From NCBI GenBank assembly GCA_009782085.1, contig WQUN01000265.1:1-8150 (forward strand): a stretch of DNA of 8,150 bases. The letters are read 5' to 3'. The DNA is from Bacillota bacterium (lineage in GTDB: Bacteria > Bacillota > Clostridia > Lachnospirales > WQUN01). The position numbers and the translations under genes are program-made. Shown one piece after another: positions 1 to 5,835 of this stretch. Below the pieces are notes generated by a model that had not been told where the DNA came from, searched no databases, and was given only the letters and a program-made list of their open reading frames with translations. Position 1 is the stretch's first letter. Each line of letters opens with the position of its first letter.

Positions 1-48
1 GCGGCGAATCGGCGACAGAGGAGGCTGATGTTTTCGCACTCCGGTATA
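1..48 (-). repeat. MITE-like repeat, copy A (cut by window edge)
   Basis: This is the reverse complement of the first half of the complete element at 7618-7719. Read on the minus strand it begins TATACCGGAGTGCGAAAACA at position 48 and runs through the CCTCCTCTGTCGCCGATTCG part into the first arm of the internal hairpin at position 1. The 48 bases differ from copy C at one position as compared by eye. The rest of the element lies outside the window. It sits 18 bp from a different palindromic repeat at 67-94. Confidence 0.85.
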
Positions 49-66
49 GCAGGGGATGCCCCTCTT

Positions 67-94
67 GTCATTCTGAGGCGAAGCCGAAGAATCT
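67..94. repeat. GTCATTCTGAG-type palindromic repeat, copy 1
   Basis: The sequence starts GTCATTCTGAGGC and ends GCCGAAGAATCT. It folds as ATTCT-GA-GGC, loop GAA, GCC-GA-AGAAT, so the arms pair except for an internal GA opposite GA. A second copy in the same orientation is at 954-980. Repeats of this GTCATTCTGAGCGAAG type are, from general knowledge, widespread and dispersed in bacterial genomes. Their function is not clear. Confidence 0.8.
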
Positions 95-310
95 TGCTTT
101 GAGTGACCTCGAAAACGAGCATTAAGTAAAGGCAAAAAGCAAAGGAAAAAAGGAGTAAAAACAGGAAAGTAAAGGGAAAGAAGACAACGGACAAACACAA
201 AGAGAAAGGAAGAAAAAGGAGCCCCAAAAAGGGCGTGCAGCAGCAAGCACATGAAAAGTGAAGATTTTCAGGCGCAAGTAAGGAGTCAATAAACAAAAGG
301 ACACAAGAGC
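95..310. other. Purine-rich tract with no recognisable gene
   Basis: Hand count gives only 13 pyrimidines in positions 121-220, so the plus strand is about 87% purine there, mostly runs of A with G. A small palindrome CTCG-AAAA-CGAG lies at 108-119. On the minus strand this region directly follows the stop codon of the transposase fragment, so it may be the non-coding end of the same insertion sequence. A 60-codon open frame on the minus strand (304-122) gives only a low-complexity Phe/Leu/Ser-rich peptide and is not called. Confidence 0.5.
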
Positions 311-958
311 TTAGGCGGCGCAGTCCAAACAAAGGAGCGCGTCAAGATCGAACAAGTTTTGATCAATCAAAAAAGCAAGCTGTGCGTCGAGATGGATATT
401 GACGGCCGCGAGGGTGGTAAGTAAGGAAATACGCTTTTTACCGCGAACGCGAGTATTTTCGACGGCATAGTCAATGAGGATAGGGTCATTAACGCGCTCG
501 GCGGCGGTGCGCTGTTTCATATTGTCCTTCCAGGCGAGGGACCCGCGCGGGATTTTGGTAAACAAGCGGAGATCCCAATCTGGCTTAGTGTAAATGACGC
601 GGCCATAAGAGGAAGGCGAACAGGAAGCGCAGGCTTCACATGGCTCCAAACCTCCGGCGATTCTGGGGCAGCGCCATTTAAGGCGGCAGCGGTCTTTACA
701 GAAGCCATGATAAACCATTGACCGACCGCCGGGGCAAACGGGAACGCCGTTATCATTAATACGCAAAGAGGGCGGATACTTTTTGCGGTTATCATTATTA
801 TTATCTGGGTTGTTTTTGGGGTTGAGAGCGATAACTGCGTTTAAGCCCCAGTGGTTAAGCAATTCATATGTAGCGTAGTTGTCACTGGCGCTGTCGGAGA
901 TGAACGTATCTATATGTGAGTACCCTCGGAAAGTCAAAAACCGCATAAAAGCTGTCAT
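311..958 (-). pseudogene. DDE transposase, C-terminal fragment (IS1182/IS4-like)
   Basis: This is the C-terminal part of an insertion-sequence transposase. Near the start is DSASDNYATYELL, which fits the second catalytic Asp region of DDE_Tnp_1-type enzymes. A Cys-rich middle follows (CKDRC, RCP, CEACASC), then SSYGRVIY, RLFTKIPRGS, and RTAAERVN with the expected catalytic Glu, then RVRGKKR and a helix with NIHLDAQ. Full-length relatives are roughly twice as long, and the N-terminal half with the first Asp is absent. The frame opens inside the palindromic repeat at 954-980, so the first few codons are repeat sequence and the true homology begins near FLTFRGYSHIDTF. The catalytic core is incomplete, so it should be inactive. 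Family placement is from motif memory, and the truncation is directly visible. Confidence 0.8.
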
Positions 959-980
959 TCTGAGCGTAAGCGAAGAATCT
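954..980. repeat. GTCATTCTGAG-type palindromic repeat, copy 2
   Basis: It starts GTCATTCTGAGCG and ends GCGAAGAATCT. The fold is ATTCT-GA-GC, loop GTAA, GC-GA-AGAAT. Compared with copy 1 the inner stem is shortened from three to two pairs, yet the symmetric GA/GA and the outer ATTCT/AGAAT stem are kept. It lies 12 bp past the glycosylase stop codon and covers the point where the transposase fragment is broken. Confidence 0.8.
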
Positions 981-992
981 TTCCCTTATTGT

Positions 993-1775
993 TCAATACA
1001 GCTTCTGTTCCTCCGTGTAATACGTCGTCTTGGAGACTATCCTGTCCGTCCTGATCGGAAACCCCGTCTCCGTCACTTTAAGCGCCTTGTTGTGCACCTT
1101 CAGGAAGCTCCGCTCCTCCCCCGAGATTATGTCCGGGGAAACGGCTTTGATCGACTCCACCGCGCTCCGCAGGACGGAGCCTATGGCGGCGTGGAGGGCG
1201 GCCATGACCTCCGCGGGTATCCTGCCGACCAGGGAGTTCGGCGAGACGCGGGCAGCCCACAGTATCTCGTCCGCGTAGGCGTTCCCGATGCCCCTGACCA
1301 CGCTCTGGTCGATCAGGAAGGCCTTGACGTTGGTCATGGGGTTCCGCCCGGCCGCCTTCAGGAAATAGTCCGGGGTGAACCCGGCGCCGAAGGCGTCCGG
1401 GGCCTTGCTTGCCGCGGGCTTGTACTTGATCGTGCACAGCCCGCCCGGGTCGCTGAACACAAGGGTTTCGTTCTCAAATTCCAGGGTTAAAATCCTGTAT
1501 TTGATTTTGGCCGCATCTTTGACGGGCACGATCGAGATCTGCCCGTTCAGCATCAAATGCGCCGCGAGGACCCGCATGTCCCCGAAGTCGAAGAGCAGTT
1601 CCTTCCCGAAGCGGCCGACCCCGACGAGCTCCCGGCCTATGAGTTCGCTTTGCAAAACGGACTGCGGCCGGCTGACCTTGTTCATGCTGAACACCTGGAG
1701 CCCGGCCAGACGTTTGGAGGTCAGCCGGGCGGGGATGTTGGTTTTGAAGACTTCCAGATCGGGAAGTTCGGGCAT
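993..1775 (-). CDS. Fpg/Nei-family DNA glycosylase, zinc-less
   Basis: Predicted base-excision repair enzyme of the Fpg/Nei fold, 260 aa, a normal family length. The N-terminus MPELPDLE keeps the catalytic Pro2 and Glu3, although the second acidic position usually seen as Glu6 is Asp. GKELLF at 57-62 carries the conserved beta-loop Lys58. GIGNAYADEILWAARVSP at 162-179 is the helix-two-turn-helix signature. Two departures stand out. The usual DPRRFG loop of Fpg reads DPGGLC at 109-114, and the C-terminal zinc finger has no Cys: KTTYYTEEQ near 249-257 aligns with the RATFYCRQCQ-type end of Fpg. It may therefore have a different lesion preference or be a NEIL1-like zinc-less form. The ATG has a strong AAGGAGG site at 1781-1787, 5 nt away. 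It lies 115 bp downstream of the topoisomerase paralogue on the same strand. Confidence 0.88.
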   Translation of the reverse strand: MPELPDLEVFKTNIPARLTSKRLAGLQVFSMNKVSRPQSVLQSELIGRELVGVGRFGKELLFDFGDMRVLAAHLMLNGQISIVPVKDAAKIKYRILTLEFENETLVFSDPGGLCTIKYKPAASKAPDAFGAGFTPDYFLKAAGRNPMTNVKAFLIDQSVVRGIGNAYADEILWAARVSPNSLVGRIPAEVMAALHAAIGSVLRSAVESIKAVSPDIISGEERSFLKVHNKALKVTETGFPIRTDRIVSKTTYYTEEQKLY

Positions 1776-1802
1776 GGGGGCCTCCTTGGCCGGCGGATTT
1801 GC

Positions 1803-1833
1803 CTTGCGATATAGTTATCGAAAACTACGCAAG
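1803..1833 (-). other. Intergenic hairpin between the topoisomerase and glycosylase genes
   Basis: In the mRNA sense (minus strand) CTTGCG-TAGTT pairs with AACTA and CGCAAG around a TTCGAT loop, with a three-base TAT bulge on the 3' side. No T-run follows, so it does not look like an intrinsic terminator. It may affect mRNA processing or stability in a two-gene transcript. Significance has not been tested. Confidence 0.4.
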
Positions 1834-1890
1834 ACTGTCGATCTTATGAAGGATATCGGATATGCAGTCATCGTCCAGAGCTTCTCTTTC

Positions 1891-3867
1891 CTACCCCACC
1901 TCCGAAAAATCGATATACCTCCGGCCGTTTTCCTCTATGAACTCCTTCCGCGCACGGATGTTGTCGCCCAGAAGCGTCTCGAACATCTCCTGCGTGGCCT
2001 TGACCTCGTCCGGCGTGACCAGAATCAGTCGCCGGGTCTCCGGGTTCATGGTGGTCTGCCACATCATCTCCGGCTCGTTCTCGCCCAGGCCCTTGGAGCG
2101 CTGGATCGTATATTTCTGGAGCTTCGCGGCGATCTCGTTCTTCTGCCTGTCCGTGTAGGCGAAGAAGGTCTTTTTGCCCGACGTTATCTCGTAGAGCGGC
2201 GACTCGGCGATGTATATCTTTTTGGCGCTTATGAGGCCGGGCGTCAGGCGGTAGAGCATCGTCAGCAGCTCCGCGCGGATATGGAACCCGTCCACGTCCC
2301 CGTCGGTGCAGATGATGACCTTGTTCCAGCGGAGCTGGCTCAGGTCGAAGGTGGCTATGTCCTGATTCTGGTGCTGGTGTTTGGTTCTTATCTCCACCCC
2401 GCAGCCCAGCACGCGCAACAGGTCGGTTATTATATCGTTGCCGAATATTTTGTCGTAATCGGCTTTCAGGCAGTTGAGTATCTTCCCGCGCACGGGCATG
2501 ATGGCCTGGAACTCCGCGTCGCGCCCGAGCTTGCAGGAGCCGAGGGCGGAATCCCCCTCCACGATGTATATCTCCCGCCGGTTCGTGTCCTTCGTCCGGC
2601 AGTTCACGAACTTCTCCACGCGGTTGTTCATGTCGATGGTTCCGGTCAGTTTCTTTTTGATGGATATGCGGGTCTTTTCGGCCGTCTCCCGGCTGCGCTT
2701 GTTGACCAGGACCTGGGCGGCGATCCTGTCGGCCTCAGCCTTGTTTTCTATGAAGTATATCTCCAGCCGCTTTTTCAGGAAGTCCGTCATGGCCTCCTGG
2801 ATGAATCTGTTTGTTATGGACTTCTTCGTCTGGTTCTCGTAGCTGGTGACCGTGGAAAAGGAGCTGGAGATCAATATCAGGCTGTCCTCCACGTCCGCGA
2901 AGGTGATCTTTTTCTCGTCCTTCCTGTACTGCCCGGCGTTTTTAAGGTACGCGTCCACGGCCGACACGAAGGCCGAGCGCGCCGCCTTGTCCGGCGAGCC
3001 GCCGTGCTCGAGCCAGCTGGAGTTGTGGTAATACTCAATGACGTTCACTTCGTTCGAGAAACAGAACGCCACCTCGAGCTTCAGCTTATATTCCGGCTTG
3101 TCCTCCCTGTCGCGGCCTTTGGTCTCATAGGCGAACAGGCACGGCTCCGTCAGGGCCGTCCCGGCGGCCAGCTCGTTTATATAGTCGCGGATGCCGTTTT
3201 CGTAGAGGAATTCGAACGTTTCGCCGCTCTCCTCGTCGGAAAGGACGAACAGAAGCCCGGAGTTCACTATGGCCTGCCGTTTCAGAGTGTCCTTGTACCA
3301 GTCCAGCGGCACGTCTATGTCCGTAAAGACCTCCCTGTCCGGCCGCCAGGTAGTGGCGGTTCCGGTCTCCCGGCCGGCGGCTTTCCGCTTTATGAGCCCG
3401 CCGACGTTCTCGCCCTTCTCGAAATGGAGCATATAGTGCCAGCCGTCCCGCAGGACGTCCACGTCCATATATTCGGAGCTGTACTGCGCGGAGCACAGGC
3501 CTAGCCCGTTCAGGCCGAGGCTGAAGGAGTAGCTCTCCTCCTCGCTGTTGTCGAACTTCCCGCCGGCGTAGAGCTCGCAGTAGACCAGCTCCCAGTTGTA
3601 CCTTTGCTCGATGGGGTTATAGTCCACGGGGCAGCCGCGGGCGTGATCCTTCACGGTCACGGACTTGTCCGCGTGCCGGGTGATCTCGATCTTTTTACCG
3701 AAACCCTCCCTGGCCTCGTCGATGGAGTTGGAGATTATCTCGAAAATGGAGTGCTCGCAACCCTCCAGCCCGTCCGAGCCGAAGATGACGGAGGGGCGCT
3801 TGCGCACGCGGTCGGCGCCCTTCAGGGACGTGATGCTCTCGTTGTCGTAGGTTTTTTTCGCGCTCAA
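1891..3867 (-). CDS. GyrB/ParE-like type IIA topoisomerase B subunit paralogue
   Basis: ATP-dependent type IIA topoisomerase B subunit, 658 aa, close to usual GyrB length. The GHKL ATPase comes first: FEIISNSIDEA with Glu43 and Asn47, then KDHARGCPVD with Asp74, Arg77 and Gly78 where GyrB has DDGRGIP, then AGGKFDN. The ATP-lid motif reads GLNGLG at 118-123 instead of GLHGVG. NQTKK at 345-349 is the QTK loop that contacts ATP phosphate. The TOPRIM domain has IVEGDSALGS with Glu437, and TDGDVDG with Asp522, Asp524 and Asp526. The C-terminal motif RSKGLGENEPE at 590-600 is kept. All catalytic residues look intact, so an active enzyme is likely. The motif drift marks a second paralogue, not the housekeeping GyrB. 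The start is TTG, with GGGAGA just upstream. No GyrA/ParC partner is downstream in this window, which is unusual because such subunits are normally encoded as pairs. Confidence 0.9.
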   Translation of the reverse strand: MSAKKTYDNESITSLKGADRVRKRPSVIFGSDGLEGCEHSIFEIISNSIDEAREGFGKKIEITRHADKSVTVKDHARGCPVDYNPIEQRYNWELVYCELYAGGKFDNSEEESYSFSLGLNGLGLCSAQYSSEYMDVDVLRDGWHYMLHFEKGENVGGLIKRKAAGRETGTATTWRPDREVFTDIDVPLDWYKDTLKRQAIVNSGLLFVLSDEESGETFEFLYENGIRDYINELAAGTALTEPCLFAYETKGRDREDKPEYKLKLEVAFCFSNEVNVIEYYHNSSWLEHGGSPDKAARSAFVSAVDAYLKNAGQYRKDEKKITFADVEDSLILISSSFSTVTSYENQTKKSITNRFIQEAMTDFLKKRLEIYFIENKAEADRIAAQVLVNKRSRETAEKTRISIKKKLTGTIDMNNRVEKFVNCRTKDTNRREIYIVEGDSALGSCKLGRDAEFQAIMPVRGKILNCLKADYDKIFGNDIITDLLRVLGCGVEIRTKHQHQNQDIATFDLSQLRWNKVIICTDGDVDGFHIRAELLTMLYRLTPGLISAKKIYIAESPLYEITSGKKTFFAYTDRQKNEIAAKLQKYTIQRSKGLGENEPEMMWQTTMNPETRRLILVTPDEVKATQEMFETLLGDNIRARKEFIEENGRRYIDFSEVG

Positions 3868-3943
3868 GGCGGATTCTCCCGTAGGTTTTTTGTTTTCGAT
3901 CTATATATTAACCCATGCTTTTTCCGTTTGTTCTTACCCGTAT

Positions 3944-3972
3944 ATCCTATATTATGGTCCTGGGCAAGTCAA
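3944..3972 (-). promoter_or_regulatory. SigA-like promoter for the topoisomerase paralogue
   Basis: On the minus strand a TTGACT -35 box (3967-3972) is followed after 17 bp by a TAGGAT -10 box (3944-3949). The predicted transcript would begin near 3937, giving a leader of about 70 nt before the TTG start at 3867. The promoter lies between the end of the DUF2812 gene and this gene, so the topoisomerase/glycosylase pair is probably its own transcription unit. Confidence 0.55.
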
Positions 3973-4036
3973 CCCCGGAAAAGAATCAGGGTGCGGCGTA
4001 TCCCAGGAAAATTTACCGCATCCACGGTTTGCCCCG

Positions 4037-4600
4037 TCATTCCTGTATGATTTTTTCCCTCTCCAGACGCCTGTATTGCAGCTGCGACCGCCTTGCCGCG
4101 CGGAAAATCCCGATCCCGGCCAGCAGGCCGAACATGAAGAAGAAAAGCGAGAACCCGGCCGGCACATGCACGCCGTAGGGATCAGCCAAAGCCATGAAAA
4201 AATTGATTCCCTGAATCAGCGCCATGCACCACTCCAGGACACACACGGGATACATAAAACACGCTACCCTTTTGTAGTGCCCGATGCGCGAGCCGATGTC
4301 GGTGTAAATCTCAAAATCGCCGTCGCAGGCCTTCTTGCGGTAATATGCCCACCTGAACCAGGTCGACACGACCTCAGCGCCCGTTTCCTCCAAAAAGCGC
4401 AGATACGGCCGGCTGCCGGCGCTTGCGGCGGCCTGCGGCAGCAGCTCGATGCGGTAGACATACTCCTCCGGCGGTCCCTCGGAGAACTGGTACACGCCTA
4501 AAAAGAACGAGTCCATCATCCAGCCGTGCCTCGCCATGTCGTTCAGCCACGCCTCTTCCTTCTCAAAGTCGAAAAAGAGCTTGAAAACGCGTTTTACCAT
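4037..4600 (-). CDS. DUF2812-family membrane protein
   Basis: Protein of 187 aa resembling DUF2812 proteins of Firmicutes, whose function is not established. The N-terminal cytoplasmic part has FFDFEKEEAWLNDMARHGWM at about 9-28, YVYRIELL at 47-54, then YLRFLEETGAEVV, WFRWAYYRKK and DFEIYTD, which match the family's usual order. Two C-terminal hydrophobic segments at roughly 111-137 and 146-167 should be membrane helices, followed by a basic tail. DUF2812 genes are commonly paired with PadR regulators, as here. I place the start at ATG 4600, with GGGAGGG at 4607-4613 and a 6-nt spacer. The frame stays open to 4747, but those 49 extra codons are a translation of the inserted repeat (4619-4727) and its flank, so they are not likely to be protein. 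Confidence 0.85.
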   Translation of the reverse strand: MVKRVFKLFFDFEKEEAWLNDMARHGWMMDSFFLGVYQFSEGPPEEYVYRIELLPQAAASAGSRPYLRFLEETGAEVVSTWFRWAYYRKKACDGDFEIYTDIGSRIGHYKRVACFMYPVCVLEWCMALIQGINFFMALADPYGVHVPAGFSLFFFMFGLLAGIGIFRAARRSQLQYRRLEREKIIQE

Positions 4601-4618
4601 TTCTATCCCTCCCGAATA

Positions 4619-4727
4619 TATACCGGAGTGCGAAAACATTAACCTCCTACGTCGCCGACACGCCGCTGAAGCGTTCGTCGTGTCGGCTCGTCGTCGGTCG
4701 TCGTCTGTAAATGTTTTCAGTATCCGG
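4619..4727 (+). repeat. MITE-like repeat, copy B, between padR and DUF2812 genes
   Basis: It begins TATACCGGAGTGCGAAAACA and ends near TCAGTATCCGG. The outer terminal CCGGTATA seen in copy C has been replaced by CCGGCGCGG, so its far end has decayed. The internal hairpin arm GCCGACACGCCG pairs with CGTCGTGTCGGC except at one position. Two base pairs in this stem differ from copy C in both arms, so pairing is kept. It carries an extra TCGTCG-type duplication near 4691-4705. The element ends 6 bp before the ribosome binding site of the DUF2812 gene, and its other end supplies the TGA stop of padR. Confidence 0.85.
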
Positions 4728-5100
4728 CGCGGCCGGCGGCCGGACACGGCCCGTTAGACCGTCCGCCGCTTTCGTTGTTTAGCCCTGTTCCCGCCAGCGT
4801 TTCGCGCCCGATCGCGAGAAGCTCGTCAAGCCTCGCCGTCTCGCCCTCCAGCGCGCTCATGCCCGGCCGCGTGACGCGGTAGAGCTTCTTTCTCTCGTCG
4901 CCGCCCGCCGCCTCTATCCAGCCTTTGTCCAAAAGCAGGCTGATCGCGCCGTAGAGCGTGCCCGCGCCGAGGTTCACCCGGCCGCGCGTGGCGTCGGAAA
5001 CGTGCTGCATAACTCCGTATCCGTGCCTCGCCTCGCACAGCGAGAGCAATATCAGGTAAGTCGCCTCGGTCAGCGCCCCCCGCTCGAAACTTTCAGGCAT
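4717..5100 (-). CDS. PadR-family transcriptional repressor
   Basis: Small winged-helix regulator, 127 aa from the chosen start. The sequence FERGALTEATYLILLSLCEA at 5-24 followed by RHGYGVMQHV, then GAGTLYGAISLLLDKGWIE at 45-63 (recognition helix) and ERKKLYRVTRPGMSALE (wing) is characteristic of PadR. A short C-terminal helix (about 85-104) should mediate dimerisation. The start at ATG 5100 is preferred over an in-frame upstream start at 5121 because GGAGGTGA (5105-5112) sits 4 nt before it. The last codons, after about residue 105, run into GC-rich sequence and finally the inserted repeat, whose TGA ends the gene. The native C-terminus has therefore probably been altered. It likely represses its own promoter and the adjacent DUF2812 gene. 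The inducer is unknown. Confidence 0.88.
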   Translation of the reverse strand: MPESFERGALTEATYLILLSLCEARHGYGVMQHVSDATRGRVNLGAGTLYGAISLLLDKGWIEAAGGDERKKLYRVTRPGMSALEGETARLDELLAIGRETLAGTGLNNESGGRSNGPCPAAGRAGY

Positions 5101-5134
5101 ATCGTCACCTCCGCGGTACATACTATATCGACAT

Positions 5135-5167
5135 ACGTAATAATATTATATCAGCTAACGTAATAAT
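5135..5167. promoter_or_regulatory. Direct repeat ACGTAATAAT x2 around the padR -10 box
   Basis: Two identical 10-bp repeats, ACGTAATAAT, lie at 5135-5144 and 5158-5167, 23 bp apart, just beyond each side of the padR -10 box. The spacing is close to two helical turns. This placement would allow a bound repressor to block the promoter. It is a candidate PadR autoregulatory operator, by inference only. Confidence 0.45.
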
Positions 5168-5172
5168 GTCAA
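5145..5172 (-). promoter_or_regulatory. SigA-like promoter for padR
   Basis: On the minus strand a consensus TTGACA -35 box (5167-5172) is separated by 16 bp from a consensus TATAAT -10 box (5145-5150). Transcription would start near 5138, giving a leader of about 38 nt. Both hexamers match the vegetative consensus, so this promoter should be strong unless repressed. Confidence 0.75.
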
Positions 5173-5180
5173 GCGACATT
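5165..5180. promoter_or_regulatory. Inverted repeat AATGTC-N4-GACATT over the padR -35 box
   Basis: A perfect 6-bp inverted repeat with an AAGC spacer overlaps the padR -35 hexamer. Dyads containing ATGT and ACAT are known operators for some PadR proteins, usually with a longer spacing. It is a candidate operator that might also influence the divergent promoter, whose -35 box lies 22 bp away. Confidence 0.4.
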
Positions 5181-5201
5181 TTGCGCTTGTCATATTCCGC
5201 A

Positions 5202-5230
5202 TTGAAAAACCTCCCGCCATGCTGTAAAAT
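5202..5230 (+). promoter_or_regulatory. SigA-like promoter for the transglycosylase operon
   Basis: A TTGAAA -35 box (5202-5207), 17-bp spacer and TAAAAT -10 box (5225-5230) each match the vegetative consensus at five of six positions. The start point would be near 5237, leaving about 26 nt to the ATG at 5263. This is too close to the alternative TTG start at 5245 to allow a ribosome binding site there. Confidence 0.65.
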
Positions 5231-5262
5231 ACAGGGACACATCTTTGAATACGGGTGAAGCC

Positions 5263-5835
5263 ATGAAGCGGCACGAAAGGCGCCGGCGGCTTAAGGCCGC
5301 GGGTTTGGTGGTTATCTTCGCGGCGGCGGTTTGCGCCGCGCTCGTGCCGGGCCGGTATCCGCTGAAATATTTCGGCCTTATTCGCGGGTACGCCGGGGAA
5401 TACGGCCTCGATCCGGCTTTTGTCTGCGCGGTCATACATACGGAGAGCAAGTTCCGCGAGGACGCGCTCTCCCCAAAAGGCGCGAGCGGCCTCATGCAGA
5501 TCACCAGGCCGACCGCCGACTGGATAGCCGGCCAGATCGGCCTCAACAACTACAGCTACGACGGCATCTTCGAGCCGTCGCTCAACATAAGGCTCGGCTG
5601 CTGGTATATCAGCTGGCTCCTGGAGCGCTACGGCGGGGACGAAAAGCTGGCCCTCGCGGCGTATAACGCCGGGATCGGCAACGTGGACAAGTGGCTCCTG
5701 GACCCGGATTACGCCTCCGGCGAAAACGGCCTGGGCTTTATTCCGTTCAGGGAGACGCGGGACTTCGTCAGCCGCGTCGCGAGCGGCGAAAAAGTCTACG
5801 GCGTTCTGATAAAAATTATGGGAAGGTTCCTATGA
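5263..5835 (+). CDS. Slt-type lytic transglycosylase, membrane-anchored
   Basis: Murein lytic transglycosylase of 190 aa acting outside the cytoplasmic membrane. It cleaves the MurNAc-GlcNAc bond of peptidoglycan to give 1,6-anhydro ends. After a basic start (KRHERRRR) a hydrophobic segment at about 13-28 is an uncleaved anchor or signal peptide. The Slt/lysozyme-like domain follows: HTESKF with catalytic Glu61, GLMQI at 76-80, AYNAG at 133-137, and IPFRETRDFV at 160-169, all in the usual order. Size and topology fit the small Firmicutes Slt proteins. The ATG at 5263 is preferred over TTG 5245 because of promoter distance, with a modest GGGTGA site 4 nt upstream. Its stop overlaps the start of the next gene as ATGA, so the two are translationally coupled. 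Confidence 0.92.
   Translation: MKRHERRRRLKAAGLVVIFAAAVCAALVPGRYPLKYFGLIRGYAGEYGLDPAFVCAVIHTESKFREDALSPKGASGLMQITRPTADWIAGQIGLNNYSYDGIFEPSLNIRLGCWYISWLLERYGGDEKLALAAYNAGIGNVDKWLLDPDYASGENGLGFIPFRETRDFVSRVASGEKVYGVLIKIMGRFL

Noticed and set aside
122..304. 60-codon hydrophobic ORF on the minus strand
   Set aside because: It is a low-complexity by-product of the purine-rich plus strand and does not resemble a known small membrane protein.
879..1490. 203-codon open frame on the plus strand
   Set aside because: It is antisense to the transposase fragment, a repeat and the glycosylase, and has no motif.
1375..3504. 709-codon open frame on the plus strand
   Set aside because: It lies opposite the glycosylase and topoisomerase genes, both of which have clear family motifs. 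The translation has no recognisable motif, and long antisense frames are expected from GC-rich codon use.
4601..4747. N-terminal extension of the DUF2812 frame
   Set aside because: The 49 extra codons are translated repeat element and padR tail. The ATG at 4600 has the ribosome binding site and starts the family homology.
5691..5831. Upstream extension of the lipoprotein frame
   Set aside because: It overlaps the transglycosylase coding sequence in another frame. The ATG at 5832 starts a signal peptide and has GGGAAGG before it.
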